Assembly (NCBI RefSeq): GCF_005937885.2
Contig: NZ_CP042176.1
Coordinates: forward strand, 1,483,501-1,547,500
Reading direction: 5' to 3'
Origin: Bradyrhizobium sp. KBS0727
Lineage (GTDB): Bacteria; Pseudomonadota; Alphaproteobacteria; Rhizobiales; Xanthobacteraceae
DNA length: 64,000 bases
Position numbers and translations under genes: made by a program. The notes under the pieces were generated by a model. It saw only the letters and a program-made list of their open reading frames with translations, had not been told where the DNA came from and made no database searches. This document shows positions 48,850-58,129 of this stretch, one piece after another. Positions within the stretch are counted from its first letter, which is position 1. Each line of letters begins with the position of its first letter.

Positions 48850-49095
48850 TTGGTAACGACGAGGCAAATTAAGGCGGCAAGAGCGCTACTCGCTTGGTCC
48901 CAGGCTGACTTGGCAGATCGCTCAGGGATATCTGAGCCAACAGTTGCCCGGCTGGAATCGGCGGATGGCGAACTCGGTGGCCGGGAAGAAACCGCGCAAA
49001 AATTGCGCACAGCAATCGAAGCCGCCGGCGTCGAGTTCATCGACGAGAACGGCGGTGGTCGAGGAGTGCGGTTAAGGAAGCCGAACCGTAAGTAA
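48850..49095 (+). CDS. XRE/Cro-family HTH transcriptional regulator
   Basis: 81 residues from a TTG start preceded by AAGAGAG. The helix-turn-helix is clear: ARALLAWSQADLADRSGISE then PTVARLESADGELGG. The tail EAAGVEFIDENGGGRGVRLR is common in small alphaproteobacterial XRE proteins. It is divergent from the YqaJ-ERF-HNH operon and has two identical palindromes just upstream of it. It therefore probably represses both its own gene and the recombination operon; this is inferred from arrangement. Confidence 0.88.
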   Translation: MVTTRQIKAARALLAWSQADLADRSGISEPTVARLESADGELGGREETAQKLRTAIEAAGVEFIDENGGGRGVRLRKPNRK

Positions 49096-49190
49096 ACTGC
49101 AGGCCACGACTGGTTGGCCAGATTGCAGAGGTGAGGGCGATGACCCTCGCCTGAGACGCAGCGCACGTAAACGGCTCAAAGCACCCACCA

Positions 49191-49388
49191 TCAGCGCTGC
49201 TGCTTCAGGTGCTTTGAGACTGCGGCTGCGAAATCATACCGTTCCGCATCGGACGAGAACGCAGACGACGGAATGATCAGTCCATTCTCGTCCCACAACA
49301 GGTAGGCATAACGGGCGGCAATTCCAGTGTCGCGCCAAGAGCGGTTTGTAGTTTGTCTTATTCTGACTTTTTGCCGACTATCCACCAC
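49191..49388 (-). CDS. Small hypothetical protein
   Basis: 65 residues from a GTG that lies inside the end of the next gene upstream (31-base overlap). The later part reads RYAYLLWDENGLIIPSSAFS then DAERYDFAAAVSKHLKQQR, which looks like real soluble protein sequence, but the first 15 residues are less convincing. No family recognised. It may be a translated 3' companion of the membrane protein at 49358-49603. Confidence 0.35.
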   Translation of the reverse strand: MVDSRQKVRIRQTTNRSWRDTGIAARYAYLLWDENGLIIPSSAFSSDAERYDFAAAVSKHLKQQR

Positions 49389-49603
49389 ACGATGGGCCAG
49401 CCCACTACAAAAGATGACGCGGCAGTTCCGACAATTCTTCCGACGAGGGTACTTAAATCCAAATCCTGATTAAAAAAATAGGGTTGTCTATCATAAAAGA
49501 TAAACACAAGAATGACGCTGAGTGCGCAGCAAAGGGCAACCAACAACCGGTAGACCTGTCCTTCTAGATAAGTCAGACGCGCGTTGAGTTTGTCGTATTC
49601 CAC
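49358..49603 (-). CDS. Small two-helix membrane protein
   Basis: 81 residues from a GTG with GGAGGG just upstream. It begins with a short coiled-coil-like segment (YDKLNARLTYLEGQVYRLLV). Two hydrophobic segments follow, LLVALCCALSVILVFIFY and IVGTAASSFVVGWPIVWWIV, and it ends in a charged tail GKKSE. No family recognised. The local DNA is less GC-rich than its surroundings, which may mean recent acquisition with the phage-type cassette. Confidence 0.5.
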   Translation of the reverse strand: MEYDKLNARLTYLEGQVYRLLVALCCALSVILVFIFYDRQPYFFNQDLDLSTLVGRIVGTAASSFVVGWPIVWWIVGKKSE

Positions 49604-50180
49604 TGTCCCTCCCTCGAAAAATAAGCCCTGCGCTCTACGGAAGCGCCAGTTAGGTTACCAGCAAGTTCCGATGCCGAAAAGACATTCGGGAAAATCGGTG
49701 GTATTACCGTAAAACGGCCTCAGCGAGCGTCGGGGACCGCTATATCCATTACGGCCCACGGAGCAGCGAGCAGCGGGTCCATCCACTGAATTGAATGATT
49801 GCGTCGGCAACGGCAGGCCGGCGCCATGCATGGCTATTTCAAAGTTATCCAGGCGCGCTGCCGGCGGTGCTCGGTGAAGTCAACTTCTGTACATTGCGGG
49901 TGCTAATCTTCTCATCCGGCCGCGGTGTTTCAGCGGACGGAAGGCAACGTCCAATCGCCATTGCTCAGCGCTAACCGGCAAGCCGGATTGGGCGGCTATT
50001 GTGCGTACTTGTACCTCACGGTAAAACGTACTTGCACGTCACGGTAAAAGGTGTGCGAACAGTCGAAGCGTTCCGGGTGGGGGCGGCTGGCGACGTTAGG
50101 CGCGCTCTCGAAGCGCCATGCGCGGCGCTCCGCAAATTATCAATCCCTCGTTGCCGCATTTCCAGGCTGCGACGATTTGT
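49604..50180. other. Gene-free spacer
   Basis: 577 bases with no supported gene. Its only clear structure is the 23-bp direct repeat at 50004-50049, listed separately. Confidence 0.5.
50004..50049 (+). repeat. 23-bp tandem direct repeat, two copies
   Basis: Two adjacent copies of CGTACTTGnACnTCACGGTA followed by AAA, at 50004-50026 and 50027-50049, differ at two positions. They lie in non-coding DNA; a paired regulator-binding site or a slippage duplication are both possible. Confidence 0.6.
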
Positions 50181-50468
50181 TCAGTTGATTCCCGCGATGA
50201 CGACCAGGTTGTTCAGCACGGGCGTACAGCAAAAAGCAACCACAAGAGCGATATTGTAAAGATTGTTGCTACGCCAAAGCAATAGCATCACGACAAACGT
50301 TAACCCTAGCTTGGGAATAAGCCACCATTCACCGAGCGATGTCTGAGCCAGCGACATGAAGGGGTTCAACTCGCCCAAGCCGTGATTCAGGATCACATTA
50401 GTGGTCAAGAGGTCAGCGCACCCCAATATTATAGTTGAGAGCAACAGCAGCGCCTTTACCCAACTCAT
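50181..50468 (-). CDS. DUF5658-type small membrane protein
   Basis: 95 residues; AGGAG lies eight bases before the ATG. It has three to four hydrophobic segments. The signature ADLLTTNVILNHGLGELNPF (Asp...Thr, then E-x-NP) is characteristic of DUF5658 proteins, whose function is unknown. It stands alone, convergent with nothing obvious and divergent from the glycosyltransferase gene at 50823. Confidence 0.65.
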   Translation of the reverse strand: MSWVKALLLLSTIILGCADLLTTNVILNHGLGELNPFMSLAQTSLGEWWLIPKLGLTFVVMLLLWRSNNLYNIALVVAFCCTPVLNNLVVIAGIN

Positions 50469-50822
50469 CCATCAGACTCCTGGTGCCGAAAATGCCGGAC
50501 TTGGCCTAAATGCCTACGCCTTTCTAGAACCACAGAACTAATTTATGATTAATTCAAAGCGCCGCAATAAGTTCCCACTGCGGATGCCGCTACAATAGCC
50601 CTGCCACCATCGATCAAGGATTGCAAAAGCTCACGATCGACAAATACTTAAAGGCCCAGAGGATTCCAAAGCTTCGCTCCCATCGTTCCCAAAGAGCAAA
50701 ACCAAAGCCGGCCAGCTGGGCGATGCTCCCGTCGACGCAGCGCTATCTGAAATGCGAGTCTTCACAGGCCGCTTGTGCGCTCGCCAAAGTTGCGGAAGGA
50801 TGACCTTTTCGGAGTATTGGCG
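50469..50822. other. Gene-free divergent spacer
   Basis: 354 bases between the DUF5658 gene and the first GT87 gene. It includes an AT-rich stretch (about 50515-50560) that may hold promoters for either side. No gene, RNA or strong repeat was seen. Confidence 0.4.
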
Positions 50823-52055
50823 ATGACAACGTCGGTCCAGGCACCCGCTTCCGTATTTGGGAGGGTTTATGCCGTATTTACCGGATTGGCTGCGGCTATC
50901 TTGTTCGCCATCGTCGCACTGGACCTCAAACTATCGGTGGCTCAGTCGTTTCCAACTTTCGTCCTTTATCCGAGCGGCGACCCGGTCGGCCGAGATTTTT
51001 TTAACACCTGGATGGGCGGCCGCTCGGCGTTTTCGGGCGGTCCCGCGGCCTGGTTTGATTCCAACGACTACATGGATGCGGTGCTGAAGGTAACCAACCT
51101 TCCAACTTTTGAGAAGATGTATTGGTCATATCCTCCGCATATTCTGTTTTTTATTTGGCCGTTTGGCTTGCTCGAGTTTTTGCCGTCATACATGGTGTGG
51201 TGCGTCGTGGGGCTCACGCTCTATGTGTGGACGGCAATCGCGAGCGGCGTCGACCGAAAATACTGGTTATTTCTCGCGGTTGCGCCTGCTGTCGTTGTGA
51301 ACGTATTCTTCGGCCACAATGGATTTTTGACGGCTGCGCTTTTGATTGGCGGACTGGCAAATCTCGATCGGCGACCGATCATCGCTGGAATCTTGTTCGG
51401 TATCCTAACTGTCAAGCCGCAATTAGGTCTCCTGCTTCCGGTCTTGTTGGTACTGCACGGACACTGGCGTGTCATTAGCTCAGCGGTCGCTACAACGGTG
51501 TTGCTCGTCGCGGCGACTGGAATATGGTTCGGGCCGGAAATCTGGACACAGTATTACCACAAGGTAGTACCGCAACAGCATGACTTGATCTACGCCGCTG
51601 GTGACATGGGCTGGCCGATCGTTGCCTCAGCCTTTGTCAACGCTCGACTTATCGGCCTACCGAACAATTGCGCCTGGGCAGTCCAGTGGGTGGTGTCAGC
51701 CTGCGCTTTTGGAGCGGTTGTTTGGACGTTCTGGCGCCAGCGAGATCCGGTGCTCTCACAAGCGCTGTTGGTCACCGCGACTTTCCTGTTTTCACCCTGG
51801 ATAATGAACTACGACATGGTCGTGTTCGGATGGATTCTTGCGCTGTTGCGCCAGCGCGGCAACGAAACCTTTGTGGATCAGTGTCTTTCGCTGGCGCTAT
51901 GGATGTTGCCCATTCTGATGGTGCTATTGGGCGGCTTCGCGCATATTCCCGGTGCGCTGCTCATCCTGCCGCTGTTCGCGGCTCGTCTCCTGTGGCGGCT
52001 GGCCCACCGTACATCCGAGCGAGAGTCACCATCGGCGGCGATGGTTACAACGTAA
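50823..52055 (+). CDS. GT87-type (DUF2029) membrane glycosyltransferase, copy 1
   Basis: 410 residues from the ATG at 50823, eight bases after GGAG. Multi-pass protein with about nine hydrophobic segments. The family pattern is present: GRDFFNTWMGGRSAFSGGPA with the early acidic residue of GT-C enzymes, WSYPPHILFFIWPFGLLEF, FGHNGFLTAALLIGGLANLD and AGILFGILTVKPQLGLLLP. GT87 enzymes use polyprenyl-phosphate sugar donors at the outer face of the inner membrane (PimE-like mannosyltransferases). Donor and acceptor are unknown here. Two paralogs follow within 3 kb. Confidence 0.8.
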   Translation: MTTSVQAPASVFGRVYAVFTGLAAAILFAIVALDLKLSVAQSFPTFVLYPSGDPVGRDFFNTWMGGRSAFSGGPAAWFDSNDYMDAVLKVTNLPTFEKMYWSYPPHILFFIWPFGLLEFLPSYMVWCVVGLTLYVWTAIASGVDRKYWLFLAVAPAVVVNVFFGHNGFLTAALLIGGLANLDRRPIIAGILFGILTVKPQLGLLLPVLLVLHGHWRVISSAVATTVLLVAATGIWFGPEIWTQYYHKVVPQQHDLIYAAGDMGWPIVASAFVNARLIGLPNNCAWAVQWVVSACAFGAVVWTFWRQRDPVLSQALLVTATFLFSPWIMNYDMVVFGWILALLRQRGNETFVDQCLSLALWMLPILMVLLGGFAHIPGALLILPLFAARLLWRLAHRTSERESPSAAMVTT

Positions 52056-52400
52056 TGGCGAGCATGCGCGTTATAACGCGATATGCCGGCCGGGACTACA
52101 GTGGCCGGGATGCTGACTTATGCCAGGGAGCGCGGCATTGTGCGAGCACTACACCGCTATGACGTGCGCGTATTATTCAAACCGTCATCTCACACGTATT
52201 CGCTTAGAGTCCGACTGCGGCCGCGGTGGGCGCCGACAGGTGCATCCACCATTGTCTCGAACGCCTTGATTCCGGTAAACAGGGGGAAGGGAAAGTATGC
52301 TTGCGGAAGTGCGCCGGTGGTGGTGGTGCGCGAGCCTGAGTTAAAGTGGCCGGTTAGCTCAGAGTTTTGTCGTAGTGATGAGGTCCCTTTGGGGGGAAAG
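52056..52400. other. Spacer with a 14-bp perfect palindrome
   Basis: 345 bases between two GT87 genes. CGCGTTATAACGCG at 52067-52080 is a perfect palindrome 12 bases after the first gene's stop. The open frame from 52083 that runs into the next gene has no ribosome binding site and does not look like protein of this family before 52401. Confidence 0.45.
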
Positions 52401-53618
52401 ATGTCGCCTTTGTCGATAGTGAGCTTGGGAGCATGGCTGACCGCAAAGCGCATTAAGTTGTACCCAACGATATTTTTGACGATCAGCTCTTTCCTGTCGG
52501 TGGCCTACGTTCTGACAGTTCATGGTAACCTTGACATTCGCGGTGAGCCGATTGGAACGGATTTTTCGAGCTTTTGGGCCGCCTCTGGCTTAGTTCTCTC
52601 CGGAAACGCGGGCTACGTATATGATCCGGTCAAGCATTACGCGGCCCAAGAGGCTTTCTTCGGAAAAGGCGTACAATACTACGCTTGGTTTTATCCACCT
52701 CCTGCACTTTTGATCATCGCTCCCCTCGGTCTTTTACCTTACCTAATTTCTCTATTTATTTGGCTTGCTGCAACCGGAGCGGCTTACATTGCGACCGTAT
52801 GGAGGTTCATCCAACGATCCGATGCTATTGTGCCGATACTGTGCTTCCCCGCCGTTCTGATAAACATCATTCACGGCCAGAACGCTTTTCTATCGACATC
52901 GATAGTTGGAACCGGCCTGCTCATGTCGGATCGATACCCGGTAGCCGCTGGCATGGTGCTTGGCACATTATGCTTCAAACCCCAACTTGCACCGATGCTG
53001 GCTGTTGCGGTCCTAGCACGGGCAAACTGGAAGATGGCGCTCGGCGCAGCATTTTCCGTCTGCTCTTTCGCAACTGCGGCGACACAAATTTTCGGGCTCG
53101 AGATATGGCGTCAGTTTTGGTCAGACGTCCCGCTATCCCGGATATGGCTAGAAGAGGGGATAGCAGGCTTTGCTAAAATGCAAAGCGCATTCTCGGCCGT
53201 AAGGCTCATCGGGGGCGGAATTGGTCTCGCCTACTCAATTCAAGCAATCGTTACAATTTCGGCGGCCATATTACTATGGATGATTTGGCGCAGCCACGCA
53301 TCGCTGCGCCTACGCGCAGGAGCGACAGGTGCCGCAATATTACTGGGCACGCCATTCATACTTGACTACGATTTTGTCCTCTTGTCCTTGCCGGTTGCGG
53401 CTTTGGCAGCCCAAGGCCTCGAGGAGGGCTTTAGGCCATGGGAGAAGTCGGCCCTCGCTTGCGCCTGGGTTTTGCCGTTGATAGCTCGACCCGCTGGCTT
53501 TGCATCCGTGCCGTTAAGCCCGGAAGTCGTCTTGTTTTTGTTACTATTGATTTGGAAGCGATCAACTACGCCTCACAAAGATGTCCCGCCGGTGGAGATT
53601 CCGGAACCGAGGCTTTGA
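52401..53618 (+). CDS. GT87-type (DUF2029) membrane glycosyltransferase, copy 2
   Basis: 405 residues from the ATG at 52401, which directly follows a GGGGGGAAAG ribosome binding site; the frame is open further upstream but that part is not family-like. Features: GTDFSSFWAASGLVLSGNAG, AWFYPPPALLIIAPLGLLPY, HGQNAFLSTSIVGTGLLMSD and AGMVLGTLCFKPQLAPMLAV, with many membrane segments. Its last 46 bases overlap the 3' end of the opposite-strand paralog at 53573-54814, an unusual tail-to-tail coding overlap. Same probable chemistry as copy 1; substrate unknown. Confidence 0.8.
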   Translation: MSPLSIVSLGAWLTAKRIKLYPTIFLTISSFLSVAYVLTVHGNLDIRGEPIGTDFSSFWAASGLVLSGNAGYVYDPVKHYAAQEAFFGKGVQYYAWFYPPPALLIIAPLGLLPYLISLFIWLAATGAAYIATVWRFIQRSDAIVPILCFPAVLINIIHGQNAFLSTSIVGTGLLMSDRYPVAAGMVLGTLCFKPQLAPMLAVAVLARANWKMALGAAFSVCSFATAATQIFGLEIWRQFWSDVPLSRIWLEEGIAGFAKMQSAFSAVRLIGGGIGLAYSIQAIVTISAAILLWMIWRSHASLRLRAGATGAAILLGTPFILDYDFVLLSLPVAALAAQGLEEGFRPWEKSALACAWVLPLIARPAGFASVPLSPEVVLFLLLLIWKRSTTPHKDVPPVEIPEPRL

Positions 53619-54814
53619 TCATATGGCTCACGCCGCCACCACGAACCAGCACGAGCAAGGATCAGGATCGAAACGATTAAGGTGGCTCCGAGTCCCGTCG
53701 GGGTCTCCGTGAGAAAAGCGACAACGAGCACAACCGCGCTGGCTAGAGCAGGAAGTTCATAGCTACGGAAGCCGCTACTCAATCCTATGCGAAATAGGAA
53801 CGCGATCGGAATAGCGAGCACAACCATGTCGTAGATGTATACGTACGGTGTGGCCAATAACGTCCCTGCAGATAGGGCGGCACCCTTCAACGTATAAGGT
53901 GCGCGGCTTCGCCATATCATCACTAGAACCACCGTAGTGCCCACGACAAGGACAAACTGGAGGGCCCAGGCCAGCTGTTCGGTGCCGCCAAAATGACGCA
54001 CCAGAGAGTAGAGACTCATCAATTTCCACCAACTAGACTTACCCTCAGTCAAGATCATATACGAGGAGTGCGGGAGCCAATGGAAAAACGCGAGCCAGCT
54101 CGCAGTGCCAAAGACGAATGCCGAAACGACGAACATGGCGATTGTGGTCACGGTGGCGCTAATGAACACGCGCCAATGCCTGCCCGCAATCAGCACAATG
54201 GGAAACAGCAACCCGAATTGTGGCTTGTAAGTTAATAACCCAAGACAGATGCCTGCGAGTACCGGGCGCACCGGAATTAGATAGAGCGTGCCGCCAATCA
54301 GCGCGGCGGTCAAAAACCCGGTCTGTCCGACCAGCGCATTGAAAAAAAACATCGGTACCGCCAGCGCGAGCAGTACGCCGAAGTTGTTACCAACGATTGC
54401 CCGCATGACGGCAACATAAGGCACCAAACTGGCAACAACCCAGCCGAAATACGCTGCACCATAGGGTAACAGCGCCATTAGTGATGCGACGAAGAGGAAC
54501 GGCGGCGGGTAGTGCCAAGGAAAATTGCGGGCAAAATTCTGTCCAAGCGCCGCGACCTCTATTTGCCTGTGAATTTCCCAATCAAAAGCTTGGGCCGCCA
54601 AGCCATCGAGCGCGAGGCGCCCGGCGGCCCAAAAGCTGACGAAATCCACCGGAATGCCGAAGCCGTTGTGATCGTAAATCCAGAGCCGCAAAAGGTAAGC
54701 TATCAGGCAAACCGTCAGGTTCGTGGCGCACAGCACAAAAAGCAACGTCTGGAGGAACGCGGGGATCTTGGTTTGGACCGAGGCGATTTCGCGGGTGGGA
54801 CGGGAGGCGGCCAT
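53573..54814 (-). CDS. GT87-type (DUF2029) membrane glycosyltransferase, copy 3
   Basis: 413 residues; GAGG lies seven bases before the ATG. Family features: VDFVSFWAAGRLALDGLAAQ, WHYPPPFLFVASLMALLPYG, VGQTGFLTAALIGGTLYLIP and AGICLGLLTYKPQFGLLFPI, with about nine membrane segments. It is convergent with copy 2 and shares 46 bases of coding sequence with it. Three such genes plus a decayed fragment at about 58.1-58.2 kb suggest local amplification of a surface-glycan function. Confidence 0.8.
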   Translation of the reverse strand: MAASRPTREIASVQTKIPAFLQTLLFVLCATNLTVCLIAYLLRLWIYDHNGFGIPVDFVSFWAAGRLALDGLAAQAFDWEIHRQIEVAALGQNFARNFPWHYPPPFLFVASLMALLPYGAAYFGWVVASLVPYVAVMRAIVGNNFGVLLALAVPMFFFNALVGQTGFLTAALIGGTLYLIPVRPVLAGICLGLLTYKPQFGLLFPIVLIAGRHWRVFISATVTTIAMFVVSAFVFGTASWLAFFHWLPHSSYMILTEGKSSWWKLMSLYSLVRHFGGTEQLAWALQFVLVVGTTVVLVMIWRSRAPYTLKGAALSAGTLLATPYVYIYDMVVLAIPIAFLFRIGLSSGFRSYELPALASAVVLVVAFLTETPTGLGATLIVSILILARAGSWWRREPYDQSLGSGISTGGTSL

Positions 54815-55065
54815 TCCGTATCCTCGTTCAGAAGCACTCCCTGCGGAAGTGCGCGCTCTAGATGCAATAAGATGGGCAGAAAGAAGTGTCCAGAAATCTT
54901 AGTTTCAACCTCGCACTGCGCAGTCTGCAATTGTGTTAACGGCACGATCGGTTCTTTGGTGAGTTCGTTGAAGTCCGCGGATCGTGTTATGGGTGGCAGC
55001 TCGATCGCAATAGGCGCAAACTGAGATGGCAAAGGTCGGCGCGATCAGCGCTCTGTAGGTCGGCA

Positions 55066-56308
55066 TGAGCTGCACCCGGTTCTGTTGACGCCCGCTTAAG
55101 CTAATCGAGCCTGCCGCTCGAACTCCATAGGGCTCAAATATCCGATCGTCGAGTGCCGGCGTTTCGGATTGTCGAAGCGCTCAGTATAATCGAAGACGTC
55201 GGCCTTGGCGTCGTCCTTCGTCCGCTACATTTTGCGCGCAGTCCGCTCGGTCTTCAATGACGAGAAGAAGCTTTCCATCGCCGCGTTGTCCCAGACATTG
55301 CCTGACCTGCTCATCGAGCAGACGACGCCGTGATCTGCCATCAACCGCTGAAACTGCTCGCTGGTGTATTGGGCTGCCACGATCGGAATGATGCAGCAGC
55401 GCGTCCGGCTTGCCCCGTCGCCAGATCGCCATCACCAGGGCGTCGGTGACGAGCTGGGCCGTCATCGCTGCGTTCATCGACCAGCCAACCACACGGCGGG
55501 AGAAGAGATCGACGACGGCGGCCACATAGAGCCAGCCCTCCGCTATCCACACGTAGGTGAAGTCAGCGATCCATTTGCGGTTGGGAGCGGACGCTTCGAA
55601 GCTGCGGTCGAGCACGTTGGGAGCGACGGCGGCGACCTGCCGCTCACCCAGATCGGGCGGCAGTCGACGCCGTCGCGGGCGCGCTTTAAGGGCTTGCTGC
55701 CGCATCAATCGTTCGATCCGGTGCAGACCACACCTTACCCCTTCGGCGAGCAGATCGTGCCAGACACGCCTGGCCCCGTAGGTTCGATCGCTCGCCAGAG
55801 AGCTGGCACGAACCTTCGCGCCAACGTCCTCATCGCTCCGGCTGCGTTGATTGCGCGGCCGTGTCAGCCACGCATAAAAACCACCCCGCGAGACACCGAG
55901 CGCTCCGCATAACCATTCCGCCGGCCAGAACCCCGGTGCTTCGCAACGAAACCGAACTTCATGTCGATTCCTTCGCGAAGTAGGCCCCGGCTTTTTTAGA
56001 ATGTCCCGTTCGGCCTTCAGCCTGAGCACCTCGCGCTTGAGCTGCGCGATCTCCAACTGCTCCGGCTTCATCTGACCATGGCCGGGGAACGCATGCTGCG
56101 GATCGTCCGCAAGCTGCTTCACCCAATTGCGCAATTGCGTCGGATGAACACCAAGGTCTTTCGACGCCTGCGCATACGACACGCCCCGCTGCTTGATCAG
56201 CCGGACAGCCTCAAGCTTGAACTCCCGCGTAAACTGCCTTCTCTCCATGACGCACCTCCTGTTCCATAAAACACCTAACTCGGGGTCTTCGGAACCGGGT
56301 GCAGCTCA
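55066..56308 (-). mobile_element. IS3-family insertion sequence, degenerate
   Basis: 1,243 bp. Terminal inverted repeats start TGAGCTGCACCCGGTTC at 55066 and match the reverse complement ending at 56308, with a few mismatches further in. A 3-bp GCA target duplication flanks it (55063-55065 and 56309-56311), as usual for IS3. The transposase is broken, so it can no longer move on its own. Confidence 0.88.
55096..56248 (-). pseudogene. IS3 transposase (OrfA+OrfB), frameshifted and interrupted
   Basis: OrfA begins MERRQFTREFKLEAVRLIKQ with its HTH. OrfB has the rve integrase core (APNRKWIADFTYVWIAEGWL, the first D, and LLHHSDRGS, the second D). At the A6G slip site near 56000 the two frames run together through indels (ILKKPGPTSRRNRHEV). 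After SDRGS an extra C shifts the frame and the product reads nonsense. In the correct frame, which continues GNVWDNAAMESFFSSLKTER, the Tyr codon after KM is a TAG (near 55225). The frame should end at the TAA at 55096-55098. At least two disabling changes are thus visible. Confidence 0.85.
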
Positions 56309-56464
56309 GCAGCGACCACGTCCAGGCGCCGTTTTGAAAACGGCGATGAGCCATCGCTCTCACTACAGCTATCGTTGACGCTGAGAATATTAATCAGCTT
56401 GAGTGCTTCACGTTGCGTCTGCGAAGCTAAAATGACAAGTATCGGCATTTCAAGGACGTAGAAC

Positions 56465-57967
56465 ATGCCATTAAGCAATAATTCGTATCAGGTAGATGCG
56501 GAAAGCAAGCAGAACGGGACCCATCCGGGCAACGATCACCTTCGGGCTTGGTTGCCGTTCATCTTGGCGACGACGGCCTATCTGATACTCATCGCCAAGA
56601 TCAGCGGCTTGTTAAGGGATGCGGATACCTATTGGCATATCGTGGTCGGCCAGTGGATCATAGATCATCGTGCCGTACCTTATGTTGATCTGTTCTCTTT
56701 CACGATGCACGGCGCGCCCTGGATGACCAGTGCGTGGTTATCAGAAGTCCTCTACTTCCTTGCATTCAAACTCGCCGGCTGGCTGGGCCCTGCGCTTTTA
56801 GCCGCGCTGGCGGCTTCTACGGCGTTCTTCCTGCTTGCGCGTTTTCTACTGAGAAGACTGTCGAACGTGCCGGTCACGATCCTGGTGAGTGCCGGGATCG
56901 TCATGACGGCGCACCACATCTTGGCCCGGCCGCATGTCTTGATCTTTCCCTTGATGGTGCTGTGGGCCGACGGTCTGCTTCGGGCGATTGAAGAGCGACG
57001 AGCGCCTTCAATGGCCTACCTGCCGGTCATCACGCTGTGGGCGAATCTTCATGGCAGCTTTACGTTAGGCGTAGCGTTGATTGCGCCATTCGCCCTTGAG
57101 GCGCTTGGGAACGCGGACAAATCGTCCCGCTTGACGGTTGCGTTGCACTGGTTTCGATTTGGGGTGTTGGCGCTTGTGGCCGGCTGTGTCACGCCGTATG
57201 GCGTCGAGTCGATCCTGGTTACAATACGTATTTTGAACCTTGGGTCGATCCTTTCAACCATTGGCGAGTGGAAGCCGATAGATTTTAGCTCGCTGCACCC
57301 CTTTACAATTTGTCTCCTTGCTGGTGCTGCCTACGCGCTCTACAGCGGGTTCAAGCTGCCTCTGCTCAGAGTTGCTGCGCTCCTTGCTCTCGTTTACGAA
57401 AGTCTCGTCCACCAACGCTATGTCGACGTTTTCGCACTGGTTGCCCCTTTCTTCATTGCTGGCCCATTGGCGCAGCATCTCTCGCGACCTGAACAGCAGG
57501 ACCGCCGGAAAGCGATTCCGGCAAAAACGACCGGAATTGTTGCGGCTTTCGCGGCCCTCGTTATCGTCACCGGTGTGATCGCCGCGGCGAAAGAGCATGT
57601 TCCTCCACTTGTTCCGCGTGGTGCAGTGGAAAAGCTCAAGGAATTTAAAGCAAATCGCGTCCTGAATGACTACTACTTCGGAGGATATTTGATCTTCCAG
57701 GGCATGCCGACATTCATCGATTCACGCGCCGAATTGTATGGGCCGGCATTTCTCAGCCGCTATTTGCGGGCAATCCTCCTTGAGGATCTGGCGGATCTCA
57801 TCAAATTACTTGATGAGTATAAGATCGACTCAACGCTGCTATTCCCGTCGACCCAGGCTGTAGGTCTGCTGGATCGACTGCCCGAATGGGAGCGGGCCTT
57901 TGCCGATGATGTGGCCGTCGTCCACGTTCGTCGCACCCATCCAGAAAACGCGGACTCCCTGAAATAA
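56465..57967 (+). CDS. Multi-pass GT-C-like membrane protein
   Basis: 500 residues with about ten hydrophobic segments and a soluble C-terminal part (from about residue 385). The first loop carries LLRDADTYWHIVVGQWIIDH, an Asp-rich motif in the place where GT-C glycosyltransferases bind metal and lipid-sugar donor. It continues FTMHGAPWMTSAWLSEVLYF. The C-terminal part (VLNDYYFGGYLIFQGMPTFI, DSRAELYG) is typical of a large uncharacterised alphaproteobacterial family. Function as a glycosyltransferase is inferred from topology and motif. It lies between IS debris on both sides but is intact, starting 11 bases after a GGA. Confidence 0.65.
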   Translation: MPLSNNSYQVDAESKQNGTHPGNDHLRAWLPFILATTAYLILIAKISGLLRDADTYWHIVVGQWIIDHRAVPYVDLFSFTMHGAPWMTSAWLSEVLYFLAFKLAGWLGPALLAALAASTAFFLLARFLLRRLSNVPVTILVSAGIVMTAHHILARPHVLIFPLMVLWADGLLRAIEERRAPSMAYLPVITLWANLHGSFTLGVALIAPFALEALGNADKSSRLTVALHWFRFGVLALVAGCVTPYGVESILVTIRILNLGSILSTIGEWKPIDFSSLHPFTICLLAGAAYALYSGFKLPLLRVAALLALVYESLVHQRYVDVFALVAPFFIAGPLAQHLSRPEQQDRRKAIPAKTTGIVAAFAALVIVTGVIAAAKEHVPPLVPRGAVEKLKEFKANRVLNDYYFGGYLIFQGMPTFIDSRAELYGPAFLSRYLRAILLEDLADLIKLLDEYKIDSTLLFPSTQAVGLLDRLPEWERAFADDVAVVHVRRTHPENADSLK

Positions 57968-57994
57968 GGATCATGCCCTACGTTCACTGTGCTG

Positions 57995-58095
57995 TCCGGT
58001 GGCGCGCTGCGTACGCGCGATCCCAAGCGGATGGTGGTGGACACTACTGTTCAGCCCAAAACTATTGCCTTGCCGACTGGCGAAAAGCTCGTCCG
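57995..58095 (+). pseudogene. IS5/IS1182-type transposase fragment
   Basis: The plus strand encodes RDPKRMVVDTTVQPKTIALP then TGEKL, matching the VDTTVQPKAIAHPTDARLL motif of IS5-superfamily transposases. Only about 30 codons remain and the frame then loses similarity, so it is debris of an older insertion. Confidence 0.6.
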
Positions 58096-58129
58096 TGTGG
58101 CGACGAGAAAACAACGGCTGACGAACATG

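Noticed and set aside
49999..50259. 86-codon plus-strand frame over the 23-bp direct repeats
   Set aside because: It has no ribosome binding site and runs antisense into the DUF5658 gene; composition is Arg-rich noise.
52083..52400. N-terminal extension of the second GT87 protein
   Set aside because: The extra 106 residues are unlike the family, there is no start signal near 52083, and a strong GGGGGG ribosome binding site precedes the ATG at 52401.
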